A DNA stretch of 47,626 nucleotides from NCBI GenBank assembly GCA_016882525.1, contig VGPU01000016.1, positions 1 to 47,626 on the forward strand, written 5' to 3'. Shown in pieces: positions 34,588 through 43,144 of the stretch. The stretch comes from Cyanobacteria bacterium M_surface_10_m2_119 (GTDB taxonomy: Bacteria > Cyanobacteriota > Cyanobacteriia > PCC-6307 > Cyanobiaceae). The notes under the pieces are model-generated. The model did no database searches. It had not been told where the DNA came from and saw nothing but the letters and a program-made list of their open reading frames with translations. Each line of letters begins with the position of its first letter. The first letter of the stretch is position 1. The position numbers and the translations under genes are program-made.

Positions 34588-35765
34588 GGCCGCTCTCCCC
34601 TGGCAGACGGCTTTGTCGCTGGCCTGGGAGCTGGATCCTGCGGGTCGCTTTCCAGGCTAAGGTCGCGCACCAGGGTGAAGCGACCGCGCCGACCATCCGG
34701 TTGCATGCGCACCTCGGCCACATAGAAGCGACCCTGCACCACCTCCCCATCCGGGCGGAAGCGGATCGGCCCGAGGGGGGTGTCATAGCTGCCGCCCAGC
34801 AGCTCCTGCATCAGCCGGCTGCGGGCCTGGCCTAGGGTCTGGCCCCGCAGGCCGCCCTGTTGCTCGAGCCGCGTGATCGCTTCGGCCAGCACCTGGTAGG
34901 CGGTGAAGGCCTGGGCGGTGATCTGGGAGGGGGGCTGCTCCGGGTTGGCGCGCTGATGCAGCCGCAGGAAGGCGCGGTTGATCGGCGTGTCGAGCTCCGG
35001 GCTGTAGGCCTGGGCGATCAGGATTCCGTCGCACCAGCGCTGGCAGATCGGGTAGATGTTGGGTGTGTTGAGGCCGTTGCCCACCACGATCTGGCCCCGG
35101 TAGCCCAGTTCGCGCAACTGGCGAATCAGGTTGCCGCCGGCCACCGCCTGCACGGAGATCACCACCAGCTGGGGATTGAGCTGCAGGGCGGCGGTGATCG
35201 GGTTCTGGAAGTCGTTATCGGCCAGCTGGGTGCGCTGCACGGTCACCGGTGTGAGGTTGCGGGCGGCCAGGGCTTTCTGAAAGATCACCGTCTCGGCGGC
35301 GCTGTAGGCGTCGTCCTGGGCGTAGAACACCGCCACCCGTCGGATCGAGGGATCGCGGCGAAGAGCCTCCCCCAGGGACAGCGGGGCGATCACCGAGCTC
35401 TGGGCCGACACACGGCTGATGTAGCGACCGATCTGGGGAATCCCCTGGGCGGTGTTGGAGGGGGCCACGACGGGCACGCCGAGGCGCTGGGCGATCGGAT
35501 CGGCCGCGAAGGCCTGCTGGGAGAGGGTGGGGCCGATCAGGGCGAGGGCGCCGGCGTTGATCAGCAGGTTGAACGCCGCGATGGCGGTGGCCTCATCGCT
35601 GCCGCCATCCTCGAGCTCCAGTGTCAGCGGAGAGGCGGAGTCGGGGGTCTTCGGTCGGGAGCGACCGTTGAACCACTGCTGGGCCAGGGCGATGCCCAGG
35701 CGCTGGTCCTGGCCGTAGAGATTGGCGTTTCCCGTGAGAGCGATCACGGCTCCCAGCTTGAGCAC
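34584..35765 (-). CDS. livK: ABC transporter substrate-binding protein (LivK type), start unclear
   Basis: A periplasmic-binding-protein fold of about 390 residues: LKLGAVIALTGNANLYGQDQRLGIALA, LIGPTLSQQAFAADPIAQRLGVPVVAPSNT, RVAVFYAQDDAYSA and GLNTPNIYPICQRWCDGILIAQAY. It belongs to the hydrophobic amino acid transporter class; the ligand is not clear. The first ordinary start codon, GTG 35765, sits at the mature domain. Upstream the same frame stays open to a TAG at 35952-35954 and reads like a signal peptide (ESRRRGARR, then LSALLAAGVGALALLG), but it has no ATG, GTG or TTG. Translation may begin at a CTG such as 35885 or 35927, or the sequence has an error. It is the first gene of the operon and is divergent from 36050. 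Confidence 0.88.
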   Translation of the reverse strand: MLKLGAVIALTGNANLYGQDQRLGIALAQQWFNGRSRPKTPDSASPLTLELEDGGSDEATAIAAFNLLINAGALALIGPTLSQQAFAADPIAQRLGVPVVAPSNTAQGIPQIGRYISRVSAQSSVIAPLSLGEALRRDPSIRRVAVFYAQDDAYSAAETVIFQKALAARNLTPVTVQRTQLADNDFQNPITAALQLNPQLVVISVQAVAGGNLIRQLRELGYRGQIVVGNGLNTPNIYPICQRWCDGILIAQAYSPELDTPINRAFLRLHQRANPEQPPSQITAQAFTAYQVLAEAITRLEQQGGLRGQTLGQARSRLMQELLGGSYDTPLGPIRFRPDGEVVQGRFYVAEVRMQPDGRRGRFTLVRDLSLESDPQDPAPRPATKPSARGERP

Positions 35766-36049
35766 GCCGCCTGGGGGAATCGCTCTGGTCGAGGGATCGG
35801 CCTGCTGGCCAAGGAGGGCCAGGGCGCCGACTCCCGCCGCCAGCAGGGCACTCAGGCGCCGGGCACCGCGCCGGCGGGACTCCAGCCGGCTGGTGGGGCC
35901 GGCGACGGCAGCGGGCGGCGAGGACAGAGACGCGCTGGAACTCCGGTGATGCTAAGTGCCTCACCGGGACCTGCCTGGTCGACGCCCCCGCCTGTCCTGG
36001 CTACAGCTGGGACAGGGGTCTCCCCCTCGTTCCGCTCCCTGCTCCTGCC

Positions 36050-36736
36050 ATGAACCAGCGCTGTCGTCGTGCTGTCCCGCTGCTGGCCCTCGGGGGCATG
36101 CTCCTCTGGGCGGGGCCGGCGGTCTGGGGGCGACCCGGAGTCGGTGGAGGCTTCGGCGGGCCAGCCTCCGGGCCCGGGGTGCGGCCCGGTGCTGGGGTCG
36201 GGGCCCCTGGCGCGGAAGTCCGTCAGCGCCCCGGGGGGGGCGTGGGCGGCCCGGCCTCGGGTGCCGGCGTGCGCCCCGGTGCAGGGTGGGGCGCTCCCGG
36301 GGCCGGGGTACGCCCAGGCGCTGGGGTGGGCCGGCCGGGCCCGGGGGTCTATGGCGGCGGGGCCTGGCATGCCGGTTGGGCCCATGGGGGCTACTGGGCG
36401 GCACGCCCCTGGACCTACGGCTGGTACGGCACGGCGCCGCTGGCCTGGGGGGTGGCCGGCATGGCCAGCGCAGCGGCCATCACCAGCGCGGTGGATGCCG
36501 CCGCTGCCCAGCAATCGACCTTTGTTGTGGTCCCCCAGACCGGGGTTCAGCTCAACTACGCGTCGGTGAAGGCGATCGAGCCCGATGGGGTGGCCTTCAG
36601 CTGGAGCAGTGGAACCACGAGCCAGAGCGCATTCAGCAGCTGTCGCCAGGGCGCCCTGAACGGCGTTGCCGCCACCGCGGCCAACGCCCATGTGCTCAAC
36701 GCCGCCTGTGTGGTGGCCTATGGGGCCGGCAGCTGA
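36050..36736 (+). CDS. secreted Gly/Pro-repeat protein
   Basis: A 228-residue protein of unknown function. Residues 1-27 form a signal peptide (RCRRAVPLLALGGMLLW, cleavage near VWG). Residues about 36-99 are tandem low-complexity repeats of the type GGPASG[PA]GVRPGAG and G[VW]GAPGAG. Then comes an aromatic Gly/Trp/Tyr segment (AWHAGWAHGGYWAARPWTYGWYG). The C-terminal part, from about residue 150, has a small folded-looking domain with two Cys (SSCRQGAL, NAACVVAYG) that could form a disulfide. Secretion and the repeats suggest a cell-envelope protein. It is divergent from the transporter operon and converges on hemL. Confidence 0.75.
   Translation: MNQRCRRAVPLLALGGMLLWAGPAVWGRPGVGGGFGGPASGPGVRPGAGVGAPGAEVRQRPGGGVGGPASGAGVRPGAGWGAPGAGVRPGAGVGRPGPGVYGGGAWHAGWAHGGYWAARPWTYGWYGTAPLAWGVAGMASAAAITSAVDAAAAQQSTFVVVPQTGVQLNYASVKAIEPDGVAFSWSSGTTSQSAFSSCRQGALNGVAATAANAHVLNAACVVAYGAGS
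36155..36346 (+). repeat. degenerate tandem repeat encoding Gly/Pro/Val units
   Basis: Two long units beginning GGCGGSCC (36155 and 36245) encode GGPASGxGVRPGAG, and three copies of GVRPGAG follow one another with short spacers. The copies differ at third codon positions, so the array is not a very recent expansion. Confidence 0.65.
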
Positions 36737-36756
36737 CTCCAGCTCAAGGCCGGCCC

Positions 36757-38073
36757 TCAGGCGACGGCCGAGAAGCAGTCGCGGAAGGCGGCGATGGTGG
36801 CGTCGATGTCCTCGTCGCTGTGGGCCAGGGAGGTGAATCCCGCCTCGAAGGCGCTGGGGGCCAGATAGACACCGCGCTCCAGCATGGCGCGGTGCAGCTT
36901 GCCGAAGCGCACGGTGTCGGCGGCCTTGGCCTCCTCGAAGTTGCGCACCGGCCCTTCGCAGAGGAAGAAGCCGAACATGGCGCTGATCGAGCCGCCGGTG
37001 ATCGGCAGGCCGGCGCTGCGGGCGGCGTCGAGGATGCCGTCGATCAGGCGTTTGGTGATCGCCTCGAGGCGCTCGTAGCTGCCGGGCTGCTTGAGCAGCT
37101 CGAGGGTCTTGATGCCGGCGGTCATCGCCAGCGGGTTGCCGCTCAGGGTGCCGGCCTGATACATCGGGCCGGCGGGGGCCACTATGGCCATGATGTCGGC
37201 GCGGCCGCCGTAGGCGCCCACGGGCAGGCCACCACCGATCACCTTGCCCATGGTGGTGAGATCAGGGGTGATGTCGAACCTGGCCTGGGCGCCGCCATAG
37301 CTGATGCGGAAGCCGGTCATCACCTCGTCGAACACCAGCAGCGCACCGTTCTCCTTGGTGAGCTCGCGGATGCCCTCGAGGAAGCCGGGCTCGGGGGTGA
37401 TGAAACCGGCGTTGCCCACCACGGGCTCAAGGATCACACCGGCGATTTCACCGGGGTTCTCGGCGAAGAGCTGCTTCACCGCCTCCAGATCGTTGTATGG
37501 GGCGGTGAGGGTGCTGGCGGCGGTGGTGCGCGGCACGCCGGGGGAGTCGGGCAGGCCGAGGGTGGCCACACCGGAGCCGGCCTTCACCAGGAACATGTCC
37601 GCGTGGCCGTGGTAGCAGCCCTCAAACTTGATGATCTTTTCGCGGCCGGTGAAGGCGCGCATCAGGCGCAGCACCGACATGCAGGCCTCGGTGCCGCTGT
37701 TCACGAAGCGCACCATCTCCACCGACGGCACGGCGTCGATCACCAGTTCGGCGAGCTGGTTCTCCAGGGCGCAGGGGGCACCGAAGCTGGTGCCCTTCTC
37801 CAGGGCCTCGTGCAGGGCAGCGATCACTTCGGGGTGGGCGTGGCCGCAGATCGCCGGACCCCAGCTGCCGATGTAATCGATGTAGCGGTTGCCGTCCACA
37901 TCCCAGGCGTAGGCGCCCTTCACGCGGTCAAACACGATCGGGTTGCCCCCCACGGAGCGGAAGGCCCGCACCGGCGAGCTCACCCCACCCGGCATCAGGG
38001 ACTGGGCGGCGCTGAAGATCGCCTGGGAGCGGGTGGTGTTCAAGGCGGGAGCCGAAACGGGTGCCGAGGTCAA
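36757..38073 (-). CDS. hemL: glutamate-1-semialdehyde 2,1-aminomutase
   Basis: A 438-residue PLP enzyme of the C5 heme/chlorophyll pathway; it converts glutamate-1-semialdehyde to 5-aminolevulinate. Conserved segments are [66 protein letters not shown] and the PLP-Lys site [18 protein letters not shown] (Lys277). The region upstream of the conserved TRSQAIF contains only TTG starts (38073 or 38043), so the gene uses TTG. It is divergent from glcD across about 110 bases. This is an essential housekeeping gene in a photosynthetic cell. Confidence 0.96.
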   Translation of the reverse strand: MTSAPVSAPALNTTRSQAIFSAAQSLMPGGVSSPVRAFRSVGGNPIVFDRVKGAYAWDVDGNRYIDYIGSWGPAICGHAHPEVIAALHEALEKGTSFGAPCALENQLAELVIDAVPSVEMVRFVNSGTEACMSVLRLMRAFTGREKIIKFEGCYHGHADMFLVKAGSGVATLGLPDSPGVPRTTAASTLTAPYNDLEAVKQLFAENPGEIAGVILEPVVGNAGFITPEPGFLEGIRELTKENGALLVFDEVMTGFRISYGGAQARFDITPDLTTMGKVIGGGLPVGAYGGRADIMAIVAPAGPMYQAGTLSGNPLAMTAGIKTLELLKQPGSYERLEAITKRLIDGILDAARSAGLPITGGSISAMFGFFLCEGPVRNFEEAKAADTVRFGKLHRAMLERGVYLAPSAFEAGFTSLAHSDEDIDATIAAFRDCFSAVA

Positions 38074-38183
38074 GGCGGATTCCGCGGAGTGAGGGAAAAC
38101 CGCTGCCTATCCTGACCCAGAACCCGACCCACTGCTTTGTCGGTCCCGTTCACCCTCGCCCCGTTCCCCGCGTCCGTGAGCCT

Positions 38184-39668
38184 GTGAGTCCCGACTGGTC
38201 AGCGCTGCAGCGTCGTCTGCGCCAGCTGCTGCCTCCCCGGGCCGTGGTGGCGGCCCCCCAGGAGTTACTCGCCTACGACTGCGACGGGCTCACCCTGCAC
38301 CGCCACCAGCCGCCCCTGGTGGTGCTGCCCGAGACCACCGAGCAGGTGGCTGCCGTGCTGCGCCTCTGCCACGACTGGCAGGTCCCTTTTGTGGCCCGCG
38401 GCAGTGGCACGGGGCTCTCTGGCGGTGCCGTGGCTGAGAGCGAGGCTCTGGTGGTGGCCACCAGCCGCATGCGCCGGGTGCTGGCGGTCGATCTGCCCAA
38501 CTGGCGGGTGGTGGTGCAGCCCGGTGTGATCAACAGCTGGGTGACCCGGGCGGTGGCGGGCGATGGCTTCTACTTCGCCCCCGATCCCTCCAGCCAGGTG
38601 GCCTGCAGCATCGGCGGCAACGTGGCTGAAAACTCCGGCGGTGTGCACTGCCTCAAGTACGGCGTCACCAGCAACCACGTGCTGGCCCTTGAGGTGGTGC
38701 TGCCGGATGGCACCGTCACCACCCTCGGGGGCGAGCTGGATGAAACCCCCGGTCTCGATCTGCGTGGGGCCTTCATCGGCAGCGAGGGCACCCTGGGCAT
38801 CGCCACCGCCATCACCCTGCGTCTGTTGCGGGCTCCCCAGTGTGTGGCCGTGCTCCTGGCCGACTTCACCAGCATGGAGGCGGCCGGGGAGGCCGTGCGC
38901 CGCGTGACGGCGGCCGGTGTGCTGCCGGCGGGCATGGAAATGATGGATCGCCTCACGATCGAGGCGGTGAACGACTACCTGGGCGGGGCCGCCGGTTTTG
39001 AGGAGTACCCCCGTGATGCGGCGGCGGTGCTGCTGATTGAGCTGGATGGCCAGCAGCGCGAGGTGCTTGCCGCCGCAGCCCTCACCCAGGACCTCTGCAT
39101 CCAGGCCGGGGCCCGCCAGGTGCGCCAGGCCTGGGAGGAGCAGGAGCGGGCCCTGCTCTGGAAGGGGCGCAAGTCGGCCATCTCCGCCCTGGGGCGTCGC
39201 TTCCCCAGCTACTACCTGCAGGATGGCGTCGTGCCCCGCAGCGCCCTGCCCCGGGTGCTGGCGGCGATCGATGGGCTCAGCCAGCGCTATGGGCTACCGG
39301 TGGCCAACGTGTTCCATGCCGGCGATGGCAACCTTCATCCCCTGATCCTCTACCGCGACGGCGAGCCCGGCATCCGGGAGCGCGTGCAGGAGCTGGGGGG
39401 CGAGATCCTGCGCCTGTGCGTGGAGGCTGGCGGCAGCATCAGCGGCGAGCACGGCATCGGCAGCGACAAGCGCTGCTACCTCAGCTGGATGTATGGCCCC
39501 GATGATCTGGCCACCATGCAGCTGGTGCGGCGGGCCTTCGATCCCAACGGCCTGGCTAACCCCGGCAAGATCTTTCCCACCCCCCGCGGGTGTGCCGAAT
39601 CGGCGCGGCGCCTGCAGGTTCTCCAGGCGGAGGGGGCGCCCCTCCCCGAGGCAGCAGTCGTCTTCTGA
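38184..39668 (+). CDS. glcD: FAD-linked oxidase, glycolate dehydrogenase subunit GlcD type
   Basis: A 494-residue vanillyl-alcohol-oxidase-family flavoprotein. The FAD-binding half has PPLVVLPETTEQVAAVLRL, VARGSGTGLSGGA, DPSSQVACSIGGNVAENSGG and GSEGTLGIATAITLRLL. The C-terminal half has NVFHAGDGNLHP, GSISGEHGIGSDK and the closing NPGKIFP. Glycolate dehydrogenase oxidises photorespiratory glycolate to glyoxylate and passes electrons to quinone; D-lactate is an alternative substrate for the family. GTG 38184 is chosen because the conserved region starts right after it; the frame is open a further 41 codons. GlcE/GlcF are not in this window. Confidence 0.9.
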   Translation: MSPDWSALQRRLRQLLPPRAVVAAPQELLAYDCDGLTLHRHQPPLVVLPETTEQVAAVLRLCHDWQVPFVARGSGTGLSGGAVAESEALVVATSRMRRVLAVDLPNWRVVVQPGVINSWVTRAVAGDGFYFAPDPSSQVACSIGGNVAENSGGVHCLKYGVTSNHVLALEVVLPDGTVTTLGGELDETPGLDLRGAFIGSEGTLGIATAITLRLLRAPQCVAVLLADFTSMEAAGEAVRRVTAAGVLPAGMEMMDRLTIEAVNDYLGGAAGFEEYPRDAAAVLLIELDGQQREVLAAAALTQDLCIQAGARQVRQAWEEQERALLWKGRKSAISALGRRFPSYYLQDGVVPRSALPRVLAAIDGLSQRYGLPVANVFHAGDGNLHPLILYRDGEPGIRERVQELGGEILRLCVEAGGSISGEHGIGSDKRCYLSWMYGPDDLATMQLVRRAFDPNGLANPGKIFPTPRGCAESARRLQVLQAEGAPLPEAAVVF

Positions 39669-39684
39669 TGCTTGAAACCGCTGG

Positions 39685-40917
39685 TCAGGCCTGCTGGCCG
39701 CCGCTGCGGTTGAGGAACCGATGCAGCCGGGTGTCCTCACTCACCAGATGCTGCAGCAGCCACACCTTGAGGTAGGCGATCAGGGCTTCAAACTCCCCCT
39801 GGCGGAACTGCTGCACCAGGCTGTCGCGGCGCCGCCCGAATTCCGCCAGCAGATCGGCATGGCAGCTTCGATGGATGGCCAGCCGGTCGTAACCGATGTT
39901 GGCCATCACCTGCTCCTCGTGCTGGAAGTGGCTGTGGGTCTCGCGGGCCAGGTGGTCGAGGGCGATCGCCACACCGAGATTGGTGGAGGCCTCGCGCATC
40001 GTGTTGCTGAGGCTGTTGAGCAGGTTGATCAGGGCGCGGAGCTTCTCCACCGACCTGGTGTCGGTGGAGAAGCTCCGCTTCCAGACCACCGTCTCCAGCT
40101 GCCGCAGCCGCTCCCGCTGCAGGGTGTCGAAGTCGATCGGGTCCTCCCCGGTGGTCGCCCCGCTCGCAACCACGGAGGGCTGTCCCCTGCCCACCAGCTC
40201 GGCGAAGTCCGTCACAGGCATGGCCCGGCCGAACAGATAGCCCTGGTAGGTCTCCGCCCTCAGGTCCCTCAGGATCTGGGCCTGTTCGGCGGTTTCAACC
40301 CCCTCCACCACCACCCCGATGTCAAGCACGCGGGAGAGGGAGATGATCGCGGTGGTGATCAGTCGGTCCTCCTCGCTCTCGGCGATGCCCAGCACGAAGG
40401 CCCGGTCCACCTTCAGGCGGTCCAGGGGCACGTTGCGGATGTAGGAGAGGCTGGAGTACCCGGTGCCGAAATCGTCGACGGCGATGCGGAAGCCGGCGGC
40501 ATGGAGCCCCTGCAGGCAGGCCAGGGATTGGGCTGCGTCCTCGGCGATCAGCCTCTCGGTGATCTCCAGTTCCAGCATCTGCGGGGGGAGACCCGCGGCC
40601 TGCGCCCGTTCCTGCAGCAGTCTCAGCAGCCGGGGGCCGAAGGCGGAGCCGGGAATGTTGAGGCTGAGGGGGAACCAGCTCCCCAGGCTGGCCCGCAGCT
40701 GGCGTGCCACCGCCACGGCGGTGTCCACCGACCAGCGCAGGAAGGCGTCGGCGCAGCGGGGAGCCTCCAGACCCTCGATGAAGGCCCCCGGAAAGATGAG
40801 TCCGCGATCGGGGTGCTGCCAGCGGATCAGCAGCTCTCCTCCGGTGATGGCGCCGTCCCAGGCGCGCACCTGGGGTTCGATGTGGAACACCATCTCCCCG
40901 GCCTCCAGTGCCCGCAC
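39685..40917 (-). CDS. EAL domain plus hemerythrin domain (C-terminal half of a frameshifted gene)
   Basis: About 410 residues. The EAL phosphodiesterase domain keeps the catalytic motifs: ELLIRW, NIPGSAFG, ELEITERL, DDFGTGYSSL, KVDRAFV, VEGVETAEQ and YQGYLFGRAMP, so c-di-GMP hydrolysis is plausible. The last 130 residues are a bacteriohemerythrin: HSHFQHEEQVM, YDRLAIHRSCH and WLLQHLVSEDTRLHRFL, supplying the usual His, Glu and Asp iron ligands. O2 or redox sensing coupled to c-di-GMP is inferred. The frame continues upstream of GTG 40917 as EISGGTADHRELV into a run of nine G (complement of 40953-40961), where it leaves the frame of the N-terminal half. Ten or seven G would restore one protein of about 708 residues. 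Confidence 0.85.
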   Translation of the reverse strand: MRALEAGEMVFHIEPQVRAWDGAITGGELLIRWQHPDRGLIFPGAFIEGLEAPRCADAFLRWSVDTAVAVARQLRASLGSWFPLSLNIPGSAFGPRLLRLLQERAQAAGLPPQMLELEITERLIAEDAAQSLACLQGLHAAGFRIAVDDFGTGYSSLSYIRNVPLDRLKVDRAFVLGIAESEEDRLITTAIISLSRVLDIGVVVEGVETAEQAQILRDLRAETYQGYLFGRAMPVTDFAELVGRGQPSVVASGATTGEDPIDFDTLQRERLRQLETVVWKRSFSTDTRSVEKLRALINLLNSLSNTMREASTNLGVAIALDHLARETHSHFQHEEQVMANIGYDRLAIHRSCHADLLAEFGRRRDSLVQQFRQGEFEALIAYLKVWLLQHLVSEDTRLHRFLNRSGGQQA

Positions 40918-41810
40918 CAGTTCCCTGTGGTCGGCAGTGCCGCCGCTGATTTCCCCCCCCCGGGGCCGCTCCCCTGGTCGAGCCGCAGGGCCTCGAGGAT
41001 CGCGGTCGCCCCATGGCCCTGGTTGTCCCAGCGGGCAAAACCCGTCTCCACGCTGAGGCCGGCTCCCCCCCGGGGGATTTCCGCCCTCAAGGCTGTCGTC
41101 AGGCGCTCGGTGAGGCTGGCCTTCAGGGCCTGCACTGCCGCTTCCGAGGGCAGCGCCTGCGGATGCAGCGACAGCACCAGCAGTTCGTTCTGGTCGTGGC
41201 GGGCGATCACGGGCTCCAGACCAGGCACCGCCCTGCAGCCCTCAACCAGAAGCAGCAGTCCCCGCTCCAGGGTCGCCCGGGGGAGCGGCACGTTGCCCTG
41301 GACGCTGATGAGCAGGCTGCAGCCCGGCATGCCGGTGGCCAGCAGTTGCCGGAGTTCCTGGCGTCCCCGGTTGCGGCTCAACAGGCCGGTCGCGGGGTCG
41401 TGATCCTCCACGTAATCCAGGCGATCCACGATCCGCCGGATCGTGCTGGGTTCCTGGATCAGCAGCAGCTGTTGCCCCCGATCCGGTGGGGGCAGGGCCA
41501 CCGTCTTCAGCAACACCCAGATACGCCGACCATCGGGGCGCTGGAGCTGCACAGGATTGAAGTCGGTCGGGGCAGCACACCCCGGAGCCGGACAGACGGG
41601 TTGCCGTACGCCGGGAAACAGCTCGGCGAAGCGCAGGGGGTGCTGGCCGCTTGGCTCGTCCAGACCGAGCAGGGGCCAGATGCGTCCATCGGTGGGCAGC
41701 AGGTCCCCCCCGGGGTCGAGCACCAGCACCAGATCGGAACCGGCCCGCAGCAGCGATGGCAGCAGCCTGGGCTGGGCCACGCGACCGGTGTGGTCGAGGC
41801 GGCTGGTCAT
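40827..41810 (-). CDS. degenerate GGDEF region (N-terminal half of a frameshifted gene)
   Basis: The N-terminal half of the same gene, from ATG 41810 to the frameshift near 40953; residues after that point are out-of-frame. Residues about 15-130 look like a PAS-type sensor (SDLVLVLDPGGDLLPTDG, NPVQLQRPDGRRIWVLLKTV), and DHDPATGLLSRNRGRQEL starts a GGDEF fold. The catalytic GGDEF is lost: ARHDQNELLVL stands in its place, so this domain cannot make c-di-GMP and is probably regulatory. The out-of-frame tail adds about 35 residues rich in Trp, Gly and Cys that are not expected in a real protein. Confidence 0.75.
   Translation of the reverse strand: MTSRLDHTGRVAQPRLLPSLLRAGSDLVLVLDPGGDLLPTDGRIWPLLGLDEPSGQHPLRFAELFPGVRQPVCPAPGCAAPTDFNPVQLQRPDGRRIWVLLKTVALPPPDRGQQLLLIQEPSTIRRIVDRLDYVEDHDPATGLLSRNRGRQELRQLLATGMPGCSLLISVQGNVPLPRATLERGLLLLVEGCRAVPGLEPVIARHDQNELLVLSLHPQALPSEAAVQALKASLTERLTTALRAEIPRGGAGLSVETGFARWDNQGHGATAILEALRLDQGSGPGGGKSAAALPTTGNWCGHWRPGRWCSTSNPRCAPGTAPSPEESC
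40953..40961 (-). repeat. run of nine G on the coding strand at the frameshift
   Basis: Nine consecutive C on the plus strand (G on the coding strand) lie exactly where the GGDEF frame and the EAL frame part. Similar nine-G runs at 118-126 (phosphate permease) and near 12123 (GMC gene) do not disrupt their frames. Confidence 0.85.
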
Positions 41811-41874
41811 CGCCTTCGGTTCTCGACAGCTACGGCCTGAGTCAGTGTGGCGGAACCTTCGGTTTCCGTCGACG

Positions 41875-42726
41875 TCAGCCGGCCCCCCAGTCGTCAGCTT
41901 CGGGAACCTCGGCATCCTCGGCATCGTCCGGCGGCCAGGCCAGGTTCACCACCACCGGCGCATGGTCGCTGGGCTGGGGATTGCCCCGGGTGGCCTTGTG
42001 AATGACGCAACCGGTCGCCAGCTCCACCAACTCCTGGTCGAGATAGATGTGGTCGATCCGCCAGCCCTGGTCGCGCTCCCAGGCACCGCTGCGGTAGTCC
42101 CACCAGCTCCAGTGGCCGCCTGCCAGCTCGAACAGGCGGAAGGCATCCTGCAGCCGTGTTCCCAGCACCTCGCGCAGGGCCCGACGTTCCGCCTCACTGG
42201 CCATGATGCCGCCGGTCAGGCGATCCGGATCCGGCAGGTCGCGGGCTTCGGGGCCGATGTTGAAGTCGCCGAGCATGCACAGCAGCTCGCCTTGTCCGTC
42301 CTGCACCGCCAGATAGCGGCGCAGGCAGGCCAGCCAGGCCAGCTTGTAGGCGTATTTCTCGCTCTTGAGGGAACTGCCGTTGGGCACGTAGAGGTTGAGC
42401 ACCCTCAGGCCCTCGATGCGGGCGCTGATCACCCGTTTCTGCTCACCGAGCTGGGCCGCTTCGCCGTCGCTCGGCAGCAGGGCGCTGAACCCCACCTGCA
42501 CATCCTCCAGCGGCAGACGGCTCAGGATCGCCACCCCGTTGTAGGCCTTCTGGCCGCTGATGGCGGCGGTGTAGCCGAGGTCGGAGAAGGCGGCATGGGG
42601 AAACAGCGGGTCGTCGACCTTGGTTTCCTGCAGGCACAGCACCTCGGGCTGTTCCGCGGCCAGCCAGCCCACGACCTGTTCCAGCCGCGTGCGCACCGAG
42701 TTCACATTCCAGCTGGCGATGCGCAT
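41875..42726 (-). CDS. xthA: exodeoxyribonuclease III
   Basis: A 283-residue AP endonuclease/3'-5' exonuclease. The catalytic motifs are present in order: WNVNSVRTRL (Asn), CLQETKVDD (Glu), NLYVPNG, LGDFNIGPEARD (Asp/Asn), WRIDHIYL and SDHAPVVV (Asp-His). It acts in base-excision repair. ATG 42726 directly precedes MRIASWNVNS; the frame is open 20 codons upstream into the region of the divergent gene. The last ten residues are acidic and not conserved in the family. The stop lies 64 bases from the GGDEF/EAL gene start. Confidence 0.95.
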   Translation of the reverse strand: MRIASWNVNSVRTRLEQVVGWLAAEQPEVLCLQETKVDDPLFPHAAFSDLGYTAAISGQKAYNGVAILSRLPLEDVQVGFSALLPSDGEAAQLGEQKRVISARIEGLRVLNLYVPNGSSLKSEKYAYKLAWLACLRRYLAVQDGQGELLCMLGDFNIGPEARDLPDPDRLTGGIMASEAERRALREVLGTRLQDAFRLFELAGGHWSWWDYRSGAWERDQGWRIDHIYLDQELVELATGCVIHKATRGNPQPSDHAPVVVNLAWPPDDAEDAEVPEADDWGAG

Positions 42727-42778
42727 GGCCTTCAGCAAACCGCCCCTAGCATGCATGTCAGGTGTGGAGTCGCTTCCG

Positions 42779-43144
42779 ATGGGCAACCGTCATCCGGGCA
42801 GCCAGGGTTTCCCCAAGCCGTTCCCGGTGTTCCTGGCCCTTTCGCTCCTGATCGCCGCAGCCCTGGCGCCCCAGCCATCGCGGGCCCAGCAGGAGGGCTA
42901 TGGCCAGACCATCAACTCCCCCCAGCAACAGCGGGAGCTCGACTACGGCACCGGTCCGCAGCGCAACTCCACCGTGCTCGATGCCACCAACCCAATCGAT
43001 CTGATGAACCGCCTGCGGCGGGCGACGGCCATGGACGATGCCACCCCTCCGTCCGACGCGATTGATGCCGCTCTCAGGGATTTTCAGGCCCAGCCGGCGA
43101 AGCCGTCGGCTTCGCCGGGCTCGAGCCTGATGCGGACCCCTTGA
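42779..43144 (+). CDS. small secreted protein of unknown function
   Basis: A 121-residue protein with a clear signal peptide (PKPFPVFLALSLLIAAALA, cleavage near SRA). The mature part is polar and probably disordered (QQEGYGQTINSPQQQRELDYG, DATNPIDLMNRLRRATAMDD). I recognise no domain. It is divergent from xthA. ATG 42779 is chosen because the n-region of the signal peptide follows; ATG 42755 in the same frame is possible. The last 71 bases overlap the convergent TPR gene, an unusually long overlap that slightly lowers confidence in the 3' part. Confidence 0.7.
   Translation: MGNRHPGSQGFPKPFPVFLALSLLIAAALAPQPSRAQQEGYGQTINSPQQQRELDYGTGPQRNSTVLDATNPIDLMNRLRRATAMDDATPPSDAIDAALRDFQAQPAKPSASPGSSLMRTP

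Noticed and set aside
36155-36346. Repeats considered as a CRISPR-like array
   Set aside because: The units are coding, unequal and have no unique spacers.
40827-40952. Trp/Cys-rich tail after the G run as a real protein end
   Set aside because: It reads through EAL sequence in the wrong frame; the conserved EAL start is in the other frame.
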